Shown here: positions 1-9,076 of the stretch, one piece after another
How positions within the stretch are numbered: the stretch's first letter is position 1
How the letters are laid out: each line of letters starts with the position of its first letter
DNA from: Actinobacteria bacterium OV450
GTDB taxonomy: Bacteria > Actinomycetota > Actinomycetes > Streptomycetales > Streptomycetaceae
Assembly: GCA_001298555.1 (NCBI GenBank)
Contig: LJCW01000328.1
Span: 1 to 50,809, forward strand
Length of the DNA stretch: 50,809 nt
Direction of reading: 5' to 3'
The notes under the pieces: generated by a model
The model's input: the letters and a program-made list of their open reading frames with translations, nothing else
Database searches by the model: none
What the model was told of the DNA's origin: nothing
Translations under genes and position numbers: made by a program

Positions 1-2838
1 CAGCGGCGGCGAGACGCTGTGGAGGAAGTGTGTGCCCGCGCGCGGCGTGAGCCGGTCGCCGAGCCGCTCGGTGACGGTGTCCAGCAGCCGGGCGCGGGCG
101 GCCGGGGCGAGGGCGTCGAAGCCGCCGCGCAGGGCCGGCAGCCGGTCCAGGAACTCCTGGTCGGCGAGGCCGTCGATCCGGTCGAGGACCGGGGTGAGGG
201 CCGCTGCGGAGGACTGGAGCAGCGGTCCCGCGGCGGCCAGGACGCCGCCGAAACGGCGGGCGAGGGAGCGCCGTCCGTCGGGGGTGCCGGCGCCGTCGAT
301 CCAGCCGGCGGCGCGGTCGCCGAGGCCGTCGGCCGGATCCAGATCGAGGAGGACCCGTACGGCCAGTGCCGCGCCCTGCATCAACGGGGATGCGGTGGCG
401 GCCAGTTCCGTCAGGGCGGAGTCCAGTCGCAGGCCCAGGTGCAGGGTGGCGGCGCGGTCGGCGAGGGCCACGAGGGCGCGCGCGTCGGCGTGGTCCTCGC
501 TGCCGGCGAGGCCGGGCAGGGAACGCACGGCGGCTTCGAGCAGCAGGCTCGTGAGCGCGCCGGCGGCGGCGCGGGAGCCCTCGGGGGTTCCGGGGAAGTG
601 CCCGCGGGACAGCGCTTCCAGGAGGTCGATCGAGTCGAGGAGTTCGGGCAGGGTCGCGGTCTGCGGGAGGGTTTCGGCGGCCTCGTCGAGCCGTACGTCG
701 ACCAGGTCGGGCAGATCGCAGCGCGCGGCGGCGGCCAGGCCGGTGAGGATCTGGGCCGGGGTCGGGCCCCCGTCGGCGGTGGCGCGCCGGGCGGTTTCGC
801 GCAGCGTCCCGGCGGCGGCCTGGGCTGCGGTGACGCCGCGCACGCCGGCCAGGTCGAGGCGGGCCGGTACGGAGGGCGTCCAGGTCAGCCGCCACTTGGT
901 GCCGAGGGCGGTGCCGTCGCCGGTGGCGGCGACGTCGAGGGGCTGCCCGTACGAGGCCCCGCAGACGGCCAGCCGCTGGAGCAGGACCTCACGGCGGCGG
1001 TCGAGCGGGGAGCGGAGCGGGTCGAGGCGGACCTCGCGCGGGGCGGGGTCCTCGGGACCCGGCAGCCGCAGTTCCGCCAGCTCGGCCTCGACGGAGGGGC
1101 CGAGCCCGGAGCGGGGGGCGTGCGGGGTGATCCGGCCGCGGGCGGCCCCGACGAGCACGGCTTCCAGCGCCCGGGCCAACGCGCGGCCGCGGCCGAGGAG
1201 TTCGCCCTGGCCGAGCACGGTGGTGACCGCCTCCAGGAGTTCGCCCCGGCCTGGGGCGGGGAGCCCGCGCAGGACCGCGAGGTCACAGGCGAGCCGCAGC
1301 GTCTCGGCGGCCTCGCCGGTGCCGGCGGTGTGCCCGGCGCGGCGCAGCTCCCGGCAGATGCCGGTGACGGCGACGGAGGCGGCGTCGCGCAGTCGCATCG
1401 GATCGCCGCCTGCCTCCAGCACGGCCTGCTGCCAGAGTGGATCGCGAATGCCGGCGGGGTAGCCGGAGCGGGAGTCGAGCAGATCGAAGGAGTACGGCAC
1501 GAAGGAGGTCACGACCCCTTCCCCGCGCCCCGCCGCAGCGGTACGCGAGTCCCGCCGGACGACGGCACCGCTCACCTGCCCGCGGGCGGTCGCGTAGCCG
1601 GAGTCCGTGACCCCGGAGCGGGGCGTCGAGTCCCTGCCGAGGACCCGGCCCGCCACCGGACCGGAGGCTTCGTCACCGGGCTGCGCCGGCACCCCGTCGG
1701 CGCAGACGCCCCCGGGCCCGGCAGCCGTCGCCGCTGCCGCCCCGGCCACGGCCTCCCGGCCCACGGCCCGCGGCGCACCGGCGGTCCGGCCCGGCGCCGG
1801 TACACCCGCGGGAGCGACGGGCCCGGGGTCCGCGGCGCCACGGGTCGACTGCGCCGGCACCCCGTCGGCGCAGACGCCCCCGGGCTCAGGCGCCGGGGTC
1901 GCCGGGTTCTGGTCGGAGGCGTCGCCCGCCGGGGGCGTTGCGGGGCGGAGGAGGGCCGGGGCGTGGAAGGCGCCGATGAGGGCGGCGACCCTGCGGCCCC
2001 CCGAGGCGGCGGCCTCGATGACGCCGCGCATATGGGCCTCGCGGGCGAGGTCCGTCGCGGGGACGGGCCCGTCCTGGCGCAGGGCCCAGCCCACGCCGAG
2101 GGCGGCTCGCCGGACGGCTTCCGGCGTGCAGCCGGGGGCCAGGACCTCCACGGCCCGGTCCCACAGGTCATCGCCGTCCCGCCCGGTGCCGGAGGCGGCC
2201 AGCGCCCCGGCGAACGACCGCCGGGGGGCCTGCGGTGACGCCCCGGCCGGACCGGGGCCCGCATCCGCCGTGGCCGCGGGCGGCGGCGCCGGTGCGTCGT
2301 GGTCCCCGGGAGCGTCAGCCGCGCCGGGGATCGCGACCGGCGCCGCGGACGGAATGCGGCCCGGCCCGGTACCTGCCCCCGTATCCGCATCCGCATCCGC
2401 ATCCGCACCCGGACCCCCACCCGCGGAGCGGCCCGCGGCGGACGCCGGCTCCGCCGCCGGGTCGGGCCGCCCGGTCCAGGCGGGGTCGGCCAGGGGGAGG
2501 TCACAGCAGCGGACCTCCACGCCGTGCATACGCGCCCAGCGGATCGCGGCCAGCTCCGGGGAGAAGTCCGCGAAGGGGTAGAACGCCAGACTGCCGTCCC
2601 GGCCGGTGCCCGCCAGGGCGACGGGTGCCACGGTCTCGGGGTCGGCCAGGTGCTCCAGCCACGGCTGGAAGTCGGTGGGCAGCTCGACGCACACCACGTC
2701 CGCCTCAGCGGCGTCCAGCAGCGCCGGGACCACCGCCGCCAGGGCGGGGCTGTGGTGACGTACACCCAGCAGGTACGGCGCGCGGGACGCGGCGAGCGCG
2801 TCCACGGCCTCCCGCGGATCGTTCGCCGGCGTCGTCAT
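1..2838 (-). CDS. DUF5682 family protein (3' end beyond window)
   Basis: The reading frame is open from ATG 2838 to the window edge (946 residues seen, no stop), so the C-terminus is missing. Near the N-terminus is a G-V-R-H-H-S-P motif followed by V-C-V-E-L-P, the pattern I associate with DUF5682 and the ChaN/TIKI-like fold; the biochemical role is unknown. Roughly residues 130-420 form a long Ala/Gly/Pro-rich insertion with a DADADADA run and a twice-repeated P-G-G-V-C-A-D-G-V-P-A-Q segment. Conserved-looking helical sequence resumes around residue 450. The start overlaps the stop of the MoxR gene in an ATGA, so the two are probably translationally coupled. By analogy with E. coli yehM-yehP-yehQ, a vWA protein and a SWIM zinc-finger protein may follow off the left edge; that is inference. 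Confidence 0.8.
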   Translation of the reverse strand, partial: MTTPANDPREAVDALAASRAPYLLGVRHHSPALAAVVPALLDAAEADVVCVELPTDFQPWLEHLADPETVAPVALAGTGRDGSLAFYPFADFSPELAAIRWARMHGVEVRCCDLPLADPAWTGRPDPAAEPASAAGRSAGGGPGADADADADTGAGTGPGRIPSAAPVAIPGAADAPGDHDAPAPPPAATADAGPGPAGASPQAPRRSFAGALAASGTGRDGDDLWDRAVEVLAPGCTPEAVRRAALGVGWALRQDGPVPATDLAREAHMRGVIEAAASGGRRVAALIGAFHAPALLRPATPPAGDASDQNPATPAPEPGGVCADGVPAQSTRGAADPGPVAPAGVPAPGRTAGAPRAVGREAVAGAAAATAAGPGGVCADGVPAQPGDEASGPVAGRVLGRDSTPRSGVTDSGYATARGQVSGAVVRRDSRTAAAGRGEGVVTSFVPYSFDLLDSRSGYPAGIRDPLWQQAVLEAGGDPMRLRDAASVAVTGICRELRRAGHTAGTGEAAETLRLACDLAVLRGLPAPGRGELLEAVTTVLGQGELLGRGRALARALEAVLVGAARGRITPHAPRSGLGPSVEAELAELRLPGPEDPAPREVRLDPLRSPLDRRREVLLQRLAVCGASYGQPLDVAATGDGTALGTKWRLTWTPSVPARLDLAGVRGVTAAQAAAGTLRETARRATADGGPTPAQILTGLAAAARCDLPDLVDVRLDEAAETLPQTATLPELLDSIDLLEALSRGHFPGTPEGSRAAAGALTSLLLEAAVRSLPGLAGSEDHADARALVALADRAATLHLGLRLDSALTELAATASPLMQGAALAVRVLLDLDPADGLGDRAAGWIDGAGTPDGRRSLARRFGGVLAAAGPLLQSSAAALTPVLDRIDGLADQEFLDRLPALRGGFDALAPAARARLLDTVTERLGDRLTPRAGTHFLHSVSPPL
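1681..1885. repeat. Two 37-bp perfect direct repeats inside the DUF5682 gene
   Basis: A 37-bp sequence at 1681-1717 recurs without a mismatch at 1849-1885. Both copies are in the same frame and encode the segment P-G-G-V-C-A-D-G-V-P-A-Q in the low-complexity insertion. It looks like a recent in-frame duplication in a linker. Confidence 0.85.
2388..2410. repeat. CCGCAT hexanucleotide tract
   Basis: A short in-frame tandem of the hexamer ccgcat encodes alternating Asp-Ala on the minus strand (residues about 143-150 of the DUF5682 protein). In-frame slippage would change the linker length by two residues per unit. Confidence 0.7.
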
Positions 2839-3998
2839 CGCAGGCTCCCGCGGAGGTCCCACAGGCGGCGCCACATCGCCGAGCCGTCTTCGGCGCGGCG
2901 GCGGACCGGGCCGTCCCAGTAGCCCAGCAGGCGGCCGTGGTCGGCGGGGTCGTCCTTGCGGACCACGCCCAGCAGGTGCCCCGGCAGCAGGTCCAGGACG
3001 TCGCCGCCGGGCAGGTACGCCGCGGCGACGCCCAGCGAGGCCGCCACCTGGACCGCTTCGGCGGTGGACATGACCGTGCCGGGGCGTTCCACATCCCAGC
3101 CCTCGGCCGAGCGGCCCGAACGCAGGTCCCGGAAGACCGTGACCAGCGCGTCCAGCACGGCGTCGTCGACTCCGAAGGCCGCGCCCGCCCGCTGCACCGC
3201 GGCCACCGCCTGGCGGCGGATCAGGGTGGCTTCGGCGTCCGCGTCCGCGATCGGTGCGACCGTCTCGAAGTTGAAGCGCCGCTTGAGGGCGGCGGACATC
3301 TCCGAGACGCCGCGGTCGCGCAGGTTGGCGGTGGCGATGACCGTGAAGCCGGGGGCCGCGGAGACCACCGCGTCCTCGGTGGCGGTCAGTTCGGGCACGC
3401 TGACCCGCCGGTCGGACAGGATCGACACCAGCGCGTCCTGTACCTCGGGCAGGCAGCGGGTGATCTCCTCCACCCGCACCACCCGCCCGGTCCGCATCGC
3501 CGAGAGCACCGGGGAGTCGACGAGCGCCTGGGAGGTGGGTCCCTGGGCGAGCAGCAGTGCGTAGTTCCAGCCGTAGCGGAAGGCGTCCTCGGTGGTGCCC
3601 GCGGTGCCCTGCACGGTGAGGGCGCTGGTGCCGCAGACGGCCGCGGCCAGCAGTTCGGACAGCATCGACTTGGCGGTGCCGGGCTCGCCGGTGAGCAGCA
3701 GGCCGCGTTCACCGGCGAGGGTGACCACGCAGCGTTCGACCAGGGCGCGTTCGCCGACGAACTTCGGGGCGATGACCAGCTTGGCCGGGAGTCCGGCGCG
3801 CCGGCGTCCCGGCAGGGCCAGTTCGGCTCCGTCGCTGCCGCACACGAAGGTGACGACGGCGCGCGGGGTGAGCGCCCAGCCGGGCGGGCGGGGGCCGCTG
3901 TCCTGGGCGGCGAGGAAGGCGAGTTCGGCGGCGTACCGCTCCTCGGCGGGCAGGGCCTGCCGCGTGGCGGCCGGGACGGTCGTTTCGGTCACGGTCAT
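2835..3998 (-). CDS. MoxR-type AAA+ ATPase (YehL-like)
   Basis: 387 residues. The Walker A motif G-E-P-G-T-A-K-S lies near residue 103. A Walker B-like strand R-V-V-R-V-E-E-I-T-R follows near 174, with Glu where most MoxR proteins have Asp. Sensor 1 is T-A-N-L-R, and K-R-R-F-N-F supplies the probable arginine finger. MoxR ATPases usually act with a von Willebrand A partner as chaperone-like remodelling machines; none is visible here, but the operon continues off the edge. ATG 3998 is chosen because an AAGGAAAC Shine-Dalgarno sits 11 bases before it; the open frame continues upstream but without a comparable start. The stop overlaps the DUF5682 start (ATGA). The gap to the upstream 1653-residue gene is 116 bp. 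Confidence 0.88.
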   Translation of the reverse strand: MTVTETTVPAATRQALPAEERYAAELAFLAAQDSGPRPPGWALTPRAVVTFVCGSDGAELALPGRRRAGLPAKLVIAPKFVGERALVERCVVTLAGERGLLLTGEPGTAKSMLSELLAAAVCGTSALTVQGTAGTTEDAFRYGWNYALLLAQGPTSQALVDSPVLSAMRTGRVVRVEEITRCLPEVQDALVSILSDRRVSVPELTATEDAVVSAAPGFTVIATANLRDRGVSEMSAALKRRFNFETVAPIADADAEATLIRRQAVAAVQRAGAAFGVDDAVLDALVTVFRDLRSGRSAEGWDVERPGTVMSTAEAVQVAASLGVAAAYLPGGDVLDLLPGHLLGVVRKDDPADHGRLLGYWDGPVRRRAEDGSAMWRRLWDLRGSLR

Positions 3999-4114
3999 GG
4001 CGTTCGTTTCCTTCGGGAACGTGCGGGGTTGCGAAGTCGGAGAGGGCGGTGGGACGTTCGTGGGACGTCCACGGCGGGCCGGGCCGGGCGGTGGCGCCCG
4101 GCCCGGCCCGGTCG

Positions 4115-7100
4115 TCAGCGTCGGCGGGGGCGGGTGCGCTTGACCTTCAGTGCCTCGAAGCGCGGTACGTCGCCTTCGCGGATCCGCTGCCAGGCCCGTC
4201 GGTAGAGGTCCGCGGCCGGCTCGTCCGGCACCAGGACGCCCAGGACCGGACGCCCGCCGGGGGCCAGCCCGTACATCGCGAGCTTCCACTGTTCCACCGG
4301 CAGTACCGGCGAGGGCATCTCGGCCCAGCCGCCGGGCAGGAACAGCGAGCGGCCCGCGCGGGTCCGGGAGGCCGTCACCACGAGCTCGGTGGCGGCCAGT
4401 TCGGCGCGGGCGGCCTTGAGCCGGGCCGGCTTCCAGCCCGTCCAGCGCGCCACGTTGCGGTCGGTGGGGTCGGGCATGGCGAGCAGGGCCAGGTAGAGGG
4501 CGGCGGCGTCCGCGCCCAGGCCGTGGGCCTCGCCGACCTCGGCCACCAGCTCCGGTACCGAGCGGCCGGGGTCCTGCGGCCACCAGGTGCCGTCCTCGTC
4601 GACCGCGTCGTCCCCGGCGCCGGCCGCCGGGGCGCCCGGGTCGGCGAGCAGCGCGGCGAAGCGCGGGTCGTGGACGGCCCGCAGCGCCGTCTCCGCTCCG
4701 GACGGCTGCTGGTCCTCGCCGCGCAGCGCCGGGAGGTAGGGGTCGGAGCCGGTGGAGTCGAGCAGGGCCGTCTTCACCGCGGGCTTGGGCCGGTCGTCGT
4801 GGGTGGCCATGACGACCGCGCCGTACCGCTCGTAGCCCTCGGCCGTCTCGGTGGGCGTACCCGCCGCCTTCCGGAAGTCGGGGAGGCTGGTGTAGTGCCC
4901 CACGGTGAGGAGGAGTTCCGGTGCGGCGAGCCGCTGCCGTACGGCGGTCAGGGCGGGTGGCAGGACGGCCCGCAACGGGTCCCCGGCGGGCAGCCGGTGG
5001 GCCAGCCAGGCCGTCAGGGTCAGTACGCCGGTCAGGACCTCCGAGGTGAAGGGCTCGGTGGCCGGTTCGCGGGGCTCGGCGTGGTCCCCCTTCACCTCCC
5101 AGGCGACGTCCACCGAAAGCGGCCGGGACGCCGCGGGGTCGAGGATCGCGGCGAGGGCGCGGTGCGTGGACCAGCCGGTCCTCGCGGCGCGGGTGGGCTC
5201 GGCGAGCAGCCACTCGGGCACGGGCGTGCGGCGGCCCACGCGGCGGTTCCACTCCTCGGCGGCGGCGGCCACGTCCGGGCCGTCGCTCCACAGCCGCGCG
5301 GGGTCGGCGGGCAGCAGTGCGGCGACGACCGCCCGGCGCACCTCGACGTCGAGACCCTTCAGCTCGGTCCGGGCGTGCTTCGCGTCGGCCGCCTTGACGC
5401 CGAGGGCGGTGCGCAGCTCGGCCGGCAGGAAGTTGGCCTCCCAGCTGTCGATGTTCGGCAGGCCGGCCAGCACGAGCCGTGCGAGGGTGCCGGACACGCC
5501 GGTGAGGCGGGCGAACTCGTCGGCGGCCTCGGGGCGCAGCGGTGCCGGGCCGCGGTCGGCGGCCTCGGTCAGGAAGGCCGTGAGCCAGCCGGCGCCGCGC
5601 TCCCGGTCGCCTACCGGGGCCTCACCGCGCACGGTGTAGGGGCCGGGTACCTCGAAGCGGCCGGAGGGGTCGTGGAGCAGCGCCCCGAACTCGTGGCCGT
5701 CGGCGACGGACGTGCTGTGCTCGGTGAGGCCGAGGACGGCTCCGCCGCCGAGCGGGAGCAGGCTGCGGTGCGAGGTGTTGCGGGAGACGCCGTCGGGGGT
5801 GCTCAGGTGGCGCTGGTCGAGGTGGACCAGGACCCGGCGCCAGCGGTCGGCGCAGGCCCCGGCGGAGGCCAGCCCGAGGGCGTCCACCTGGCCGAGCAGG
5901 GTGCACAGTGCGGCCCGCTGCTCGTCCGTGGTGCCGACGGCGACGGCCCGGTAGGCGACCGCGGCCGGATGGTCGAGCAGCGTGGTGAAGGGCAGGGCGG
6001 AGTAGTCCAGGGCGGGCATGTCGAAGTGGAGGCGGCCGGGTACGGCGACGGCGCCCGTGTCGGCGCACGCCTCGGTGAGGCGGGTCAGGAAGCGGTGGGC
6101 GACGTCCTTGTCGGTGCCCCAGCTGTAGTAGCCGGTGCCGGCGATGCCGCGCAGCGCCTGCTCGACGAGCTCGTCGGTGGGACCCTGCGGTTCGTCCGCC
6201 GGGGACCCGCCGGAGTGGAGGCGGGCGGCGACGCCGTCCAGGGCCTTTTGCTGGGTCAGGGCGAAACGCACGACCTCGACGATGCCGCCGATCAGCTGCT
6301 CCGCGGTGACCTGCGGCAGGGCCGCGGTGACCAGGCCGGGCAGGTCGGAGGCCTTCTCGGCCTGGGCGGCGGCCTTCAGCAGGGCGGCGACGGTGTCGCG
6401 GTCGGCCGTCCGCAGGGCTGCGGAGCCCTCCGGGTCGCGGGGGCGCAGGGCGTACCAGAAGGGAAGCGGCGGGAGGCTGACGCTGCCGGTGGCGAAGCCC
6501 TCGTCGCGGTCGCTGCGCGTCGTGGCGGTGACGGTGCCGTCGGGGTCGACGATGCTGAGTTCGCGCCAGCGCAGGGTGAGCGCGCGCGGCCGTTCGTCGC
6601 CGGGGAAGGCGAGGGCCGCGACGGGCATCTCGGCGCCTTCGGGCGTACGGACGGTGCGTCCGGCGGCGTCGCAGCCGTGCCAGCCCTGCCCGGGGACGCG
6701 GACGGCGTGCCAGCCCAGGAGTCCGTCGGCGGGCGCGCCGAGCGCCGAGCCCTCGACCGCGGGGGCGGGGCGGAGCCAGGCGGACCGGTCGGAGAGGGTC
6801 GCGTCGGAGGGGTGGGCGCGCAGGGCGTCGGCGAGGAAGGCCGGCCGGGAGTACCGGCCGCGCGCACCGTCGGCCGGGGCGTACTCGCGCCAGCCGCCCT
6901 CGTGGTCCTGGTCGCGGTGCTGCCACACCCAGTGCGAGGTGCCGTCGGACAGCAGGGCGTGCTCGGCGGGCAGGGCCGTGTCCCCGGCGTGCAGGACGCC
7001 GCCGCCGGTGGCGCGGCCGCCCCCGGGCAGGGGCAGGCTGATGTGCTCGGAGCGCAGCGACCAGTAGCTGCGGTCGGTGCCCAGGGAGAAGACGTGGTGC

Positions 7101-9076
7101 GGGGCGGTGTGCCAGTAGCCCTGGACGTCGCCGCTGTTCCAGGAGGTCCAGAAGACGAGGAGGGCGCCGTCGACGTAGTGGAATCCGTAGCGGTGGGAGC
7201 CGCCGGCCGGCACCCGCAGATCGTGGGTGAGCACGGTGGAGTCGGCGTCGACGACGCGGACCTGGACCGGGTTGGCGATGATGAGGTGGGGCCAGGCCTC
7301 GACGAGGGTCAGGTGCCCGCGGCGCAGGGCCTTGCGGTCGGCGAGTTCGACGAGGGCCTCTTCGAACGCGGGCCAGGTGAACTCCTCGAAGAGACCTCCG
7401 CGCAGGGTGCGGGCGAGGATGTCACCGAGGTCGGTGCCGGCGGCCGCGGCGACTTCCTCGCGGGCGAGTTCGAGTGCCTCGGCGGGCAGCCAGGTCAGGC
7501 GCTGGATGGCGTCGGGGAGGGCGGGCAGGCCGGCGGCGGTGGAGCTGCGGGCGACCTCGCGCATCCATTCGGTGAGCATCGGGCGGCCGCCGGGCGAGGC
7601 GGCGAGCAGGCGCACGAGTTCCACCGATTCGGCGTTGCCGCCGAGGGCGTGTGCGGTGCGCCGGAAGGCGGGCCGGAAGCGCTGGTCGGCCGCGATGGCG
7701 AGCAGGTCGCGCCGCTGGTCGGAGCGTGCCCAGTCGGCCAGGTTCAGCTGGTCGTGGCGCCGGCGGGGGGAGGCGGGGTCGGGTTCGGGGTCGGTGACCG
7801 GGATGTCCAGGGAGAGCAGCAGGTCCAGCAGGTCGGCGTCCTGGACGCCCACGTTCAGGCCCGTTTCGCGGCCGGGTTCGGCGAGTTCCTCGCGCAGCCG
7901 GTCGGCCGCGCGGGTCACGAGGTCGAGCAGGGCGGGCAGGGTGGGGCGCGAGCCCCAGCCGCTGTGCCGGGCGGCGTGGAAGCGTTCGAGCCAGCCGGCC
8001 GCCCCGTCGGAGCAGCGCTGCCCGGCGGGCAGGCCGGCGTCGACGAGGCCGGCGGTGGCGCCGGACTGTTCCAGGACGTCCAGCCAGAGGGCGGAGAGTT
8101 CGCCGTCGCCGCCGGGCGGCATCAGGGCGAGCAGGGTGCCCCGTACGTCAGGCACCCGCCGGGCCAGCGCGATCAGCGCGGTGCGGTGGGCCTTCCACCA
8201 GCCGAACGCGGCGCGCAGGGTGGCGGGCAGCGGCAGCAGCTCGGCGAGGTAGTCCTGTTCGGCCTCGCTGCCGGTCAGGCCGGCGGCGCGGGCGAGGCGG
8301 CGCAGCTCGGTGGCGGCCTGCGCGGAGGGCGGCAGCCCGCCGGCGGTGCGGCGCACGCACAGGCGGCGGAAGCGCTCGTGGGCCTCGGCGGGGCTGACGC
8401 GGGTGGACAGTTCCTTGGCGTAGCCGGTGAGCACCTTCACCGGGAGCGCGCCGGCCAGGGCGAATTCGAGGAAGACGGCGTCGAGGCGGTCCTCGTCGAC
8501 GGCGAGTCCGTGCTGGGCCTCGCTGGTCCGGGCGCGGCCGAACAGCTGGGCGGCGTAGGTGGTGTTCTCGACGGCGAGGAAGACGCGGGCGGCCTGCTCG
8601 TAGAAGACGGGCAGGAAGTGCGGGACGGCGGCGGCGAGCCGGCCGGCCAGTTCGAGGCAGGCGTCGAGGGCGGCCTTGGGCTTGGTCTTGGCCTGACGGG
8701 CGAGACGGTCGAGTTCGGGGACCACGGCGAGGGCGTGGTGTCCGTCCTGCGGGTGGTGGACGAGGACCCATTCGGGGAAGCCGAGGGCCTGGCGCTGGCC
8801 GAGGCCCACGACGGGCGGCTCGCCCTCGTCGCGTACGAGTCCCAGGAAGCCGGCGGCGAGGTCCTCGGCCGGACCCAGTTCGGCGGCGGCGAGCCGGATG
8901 ACGACGCGGTCGTCGGCGAGGGCGGGGTGACGATAGGTGCGTGCGGTCAGGTCGACGGCCGACGGGCCGGCGCCCTCGGTGCCGTGCGGCAGCACGGCAC
9001 CGGCCTTGAGCAGCAGTTCGGCCTCGTGCGCGGCCTCGGCCGCCGTCGCGGTGGTGGTCGTGGTGGTGGTGCTCAT
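4115..9076 (-). CDS. Large (1653 aa) protein of the MoxR/DUF5682 cluster, C-terminal winged-helix-like segment
   Basis: I do not recognise a named family across the full length. The N-terminal third is helical and repeat-like with a low-complexity M-S-T(7) start. Residues about 590-880 are rich in W, G and H with short beta-like strands, suggesting a propeller or beta-sandwich. Near residues 1526-1566 is a helix-turn-helix-like stretch (L-Y-L-A-L-L-A-M... N-V-A-R-W-T-G-W-K) followed by a basic tail ending R-P-R-R-R, compatible with nucleic-acid binding. Its ATG overlaps the stop of the DUF4132 gene (ATGA), and the MoxR gene follows on the same strand, so it is probably a dedicated partner of the ATPase. 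GC-rich third positions throughout support a genuine gene. A DNA-binding role is inference only. Confidence 0.85.
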   Translation of the reverse strand: MSTTTTTTTATAAEAAHEAELLLKAGAVLPHGTEGAGPSAVDLTARTYRHPALADDRVVIRLAAAELGPAEDLAAGFLGLVRDEGEPPVVGLGQRQALGFPEWVLVHHPQDGHHALAVVPELDRLARQAKTKPKAALDACLELAGRLAAAVPHFLPVFYEQAARVFLAVENTTYAAQLFGRARTSEAQHGLAVDEDRLDAVFLEFALAGALPVKVLTGYAKELSTRVSPAEAHERFRRLCVRRTAGGLPPSAQAATELRRLARAAGLTGSEAEQDYLAELLPLPATLRAAFGWWKAHRTALIALARRVPDVRGTLLALMPPGGDGELSALWLDVLEQSGATAGLVDAGLPAGQRCSDGAAGWLERFHAARHSGWGSRPTLPALLDLVTRAADRLREELAEPGRETGLNVGVQDADLLDLLLSLDIPVTDPEPDPASPRRRHDQLNLADWARSDQRRDLLAIAADQRFRPAFRRTAHALGGNAESVELVRLLAASPGGRPMLTEWMREVARSSTAAGLPALPDAIQRLTWLPAEALELAREEVAAAAGTDLGDILARTLRGGLFEEFTWPAFEEALVELADRKALRRGHLTLVEAWPHLIIANPVQVRVVDADSTVLTHDLRVPAGGSHRYGFHYVDGALLVFWTSWNSGDVQGYWHTAPHHVFSLGTDRSYWSLRSEHISLPLPGGGRATGGGVLHAGDTALPAEHALLSDGTSHWVWQHRDQDHEGGWREYAPADGARGRYSRPAFLADALRAHPSDATLSDRSAWLRPAPAVEGSALGAPADGLLGWHAVRVPGQGWHGCDAAGRTVRTPEGAEMPVAALAFPGDERPRALTLRWRELSIVDPDGTVTATTRSDRDEGFATGSVSLPPLPFWYALRPRDPEGSAALRTADRDTVAALLKAAAQAEKASDLPGLVTAALPQVTAEQLIGGIVEVVRFALTQQKALDGVAARLHSGGSPADEPQGPTDELVEQALRGIAGTGYYSWGTDKDVAHRFLTRLTEACADTGAVAVPGRLHFDMPALDYSALPFTTLLDHPAAVAYRAVAVGTTDEQRAALCTLLGQVDALGLASAGACADRWRRVLVHLDQRHLSTPDGVSRNTSHRSLLPLGGGAVLGLTEHSTSVADGHEFGALLHDPSGRFEVPGPYTVRGEAPVGDRERGAGWLTAFLTEAADRGPAPLRPEAADEFARLTGVSGTLARLVLAGLPNIDSWEANFLPAELRTALGVKAADAKHARTELKGLDVEVRRAVVAALLPADPARLWSDGPDVAAAAEEWNRRVGRRTPVPEWLLAEPTRAARTGWSTHRALAAILDPAASRPLSVDVAWEVKGDHAEPREPATEPFTSEVLTGVLTLTAWLAHRLPAGDPLRAVLPPALTAVRQRLAAPELLLTVGHYTSLPDFRKAAGTPTETAEGYERYGAVVMATHDDRPKPAVKTALLDSTGSDPYLPALRGEDQQPSGAETALRAVHDPRFAALLADPGAPAAGAGDDAVDEDGTWWPQDPGRSVPELVAEVGEAHGLGADAAALYLALLAMPDPTDRNVARWTGWKPARLKAARAELAATELVVTASRTRAGRSLFLPGGWAEMPSPVLPVEQWKLAMYGLAPGGRPVLGVLVPDEPAADLYRRAWQRIREGDVPRFEALKVKRTRPRRR

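Noticed and set aside
19..2238. Long plus-strand open frame opposite the DUF5682 gene
   Set aside because: It is the antisense shadow of a GC-rich gene; its composition is Gly/Gln/Val-rich without domains.
3999..5291. N-terminal extension of the MoxR gene
   Set aside because: The added region is a frame shadow of the 1653-residue gene and a ribosome site marks ATG 3998.
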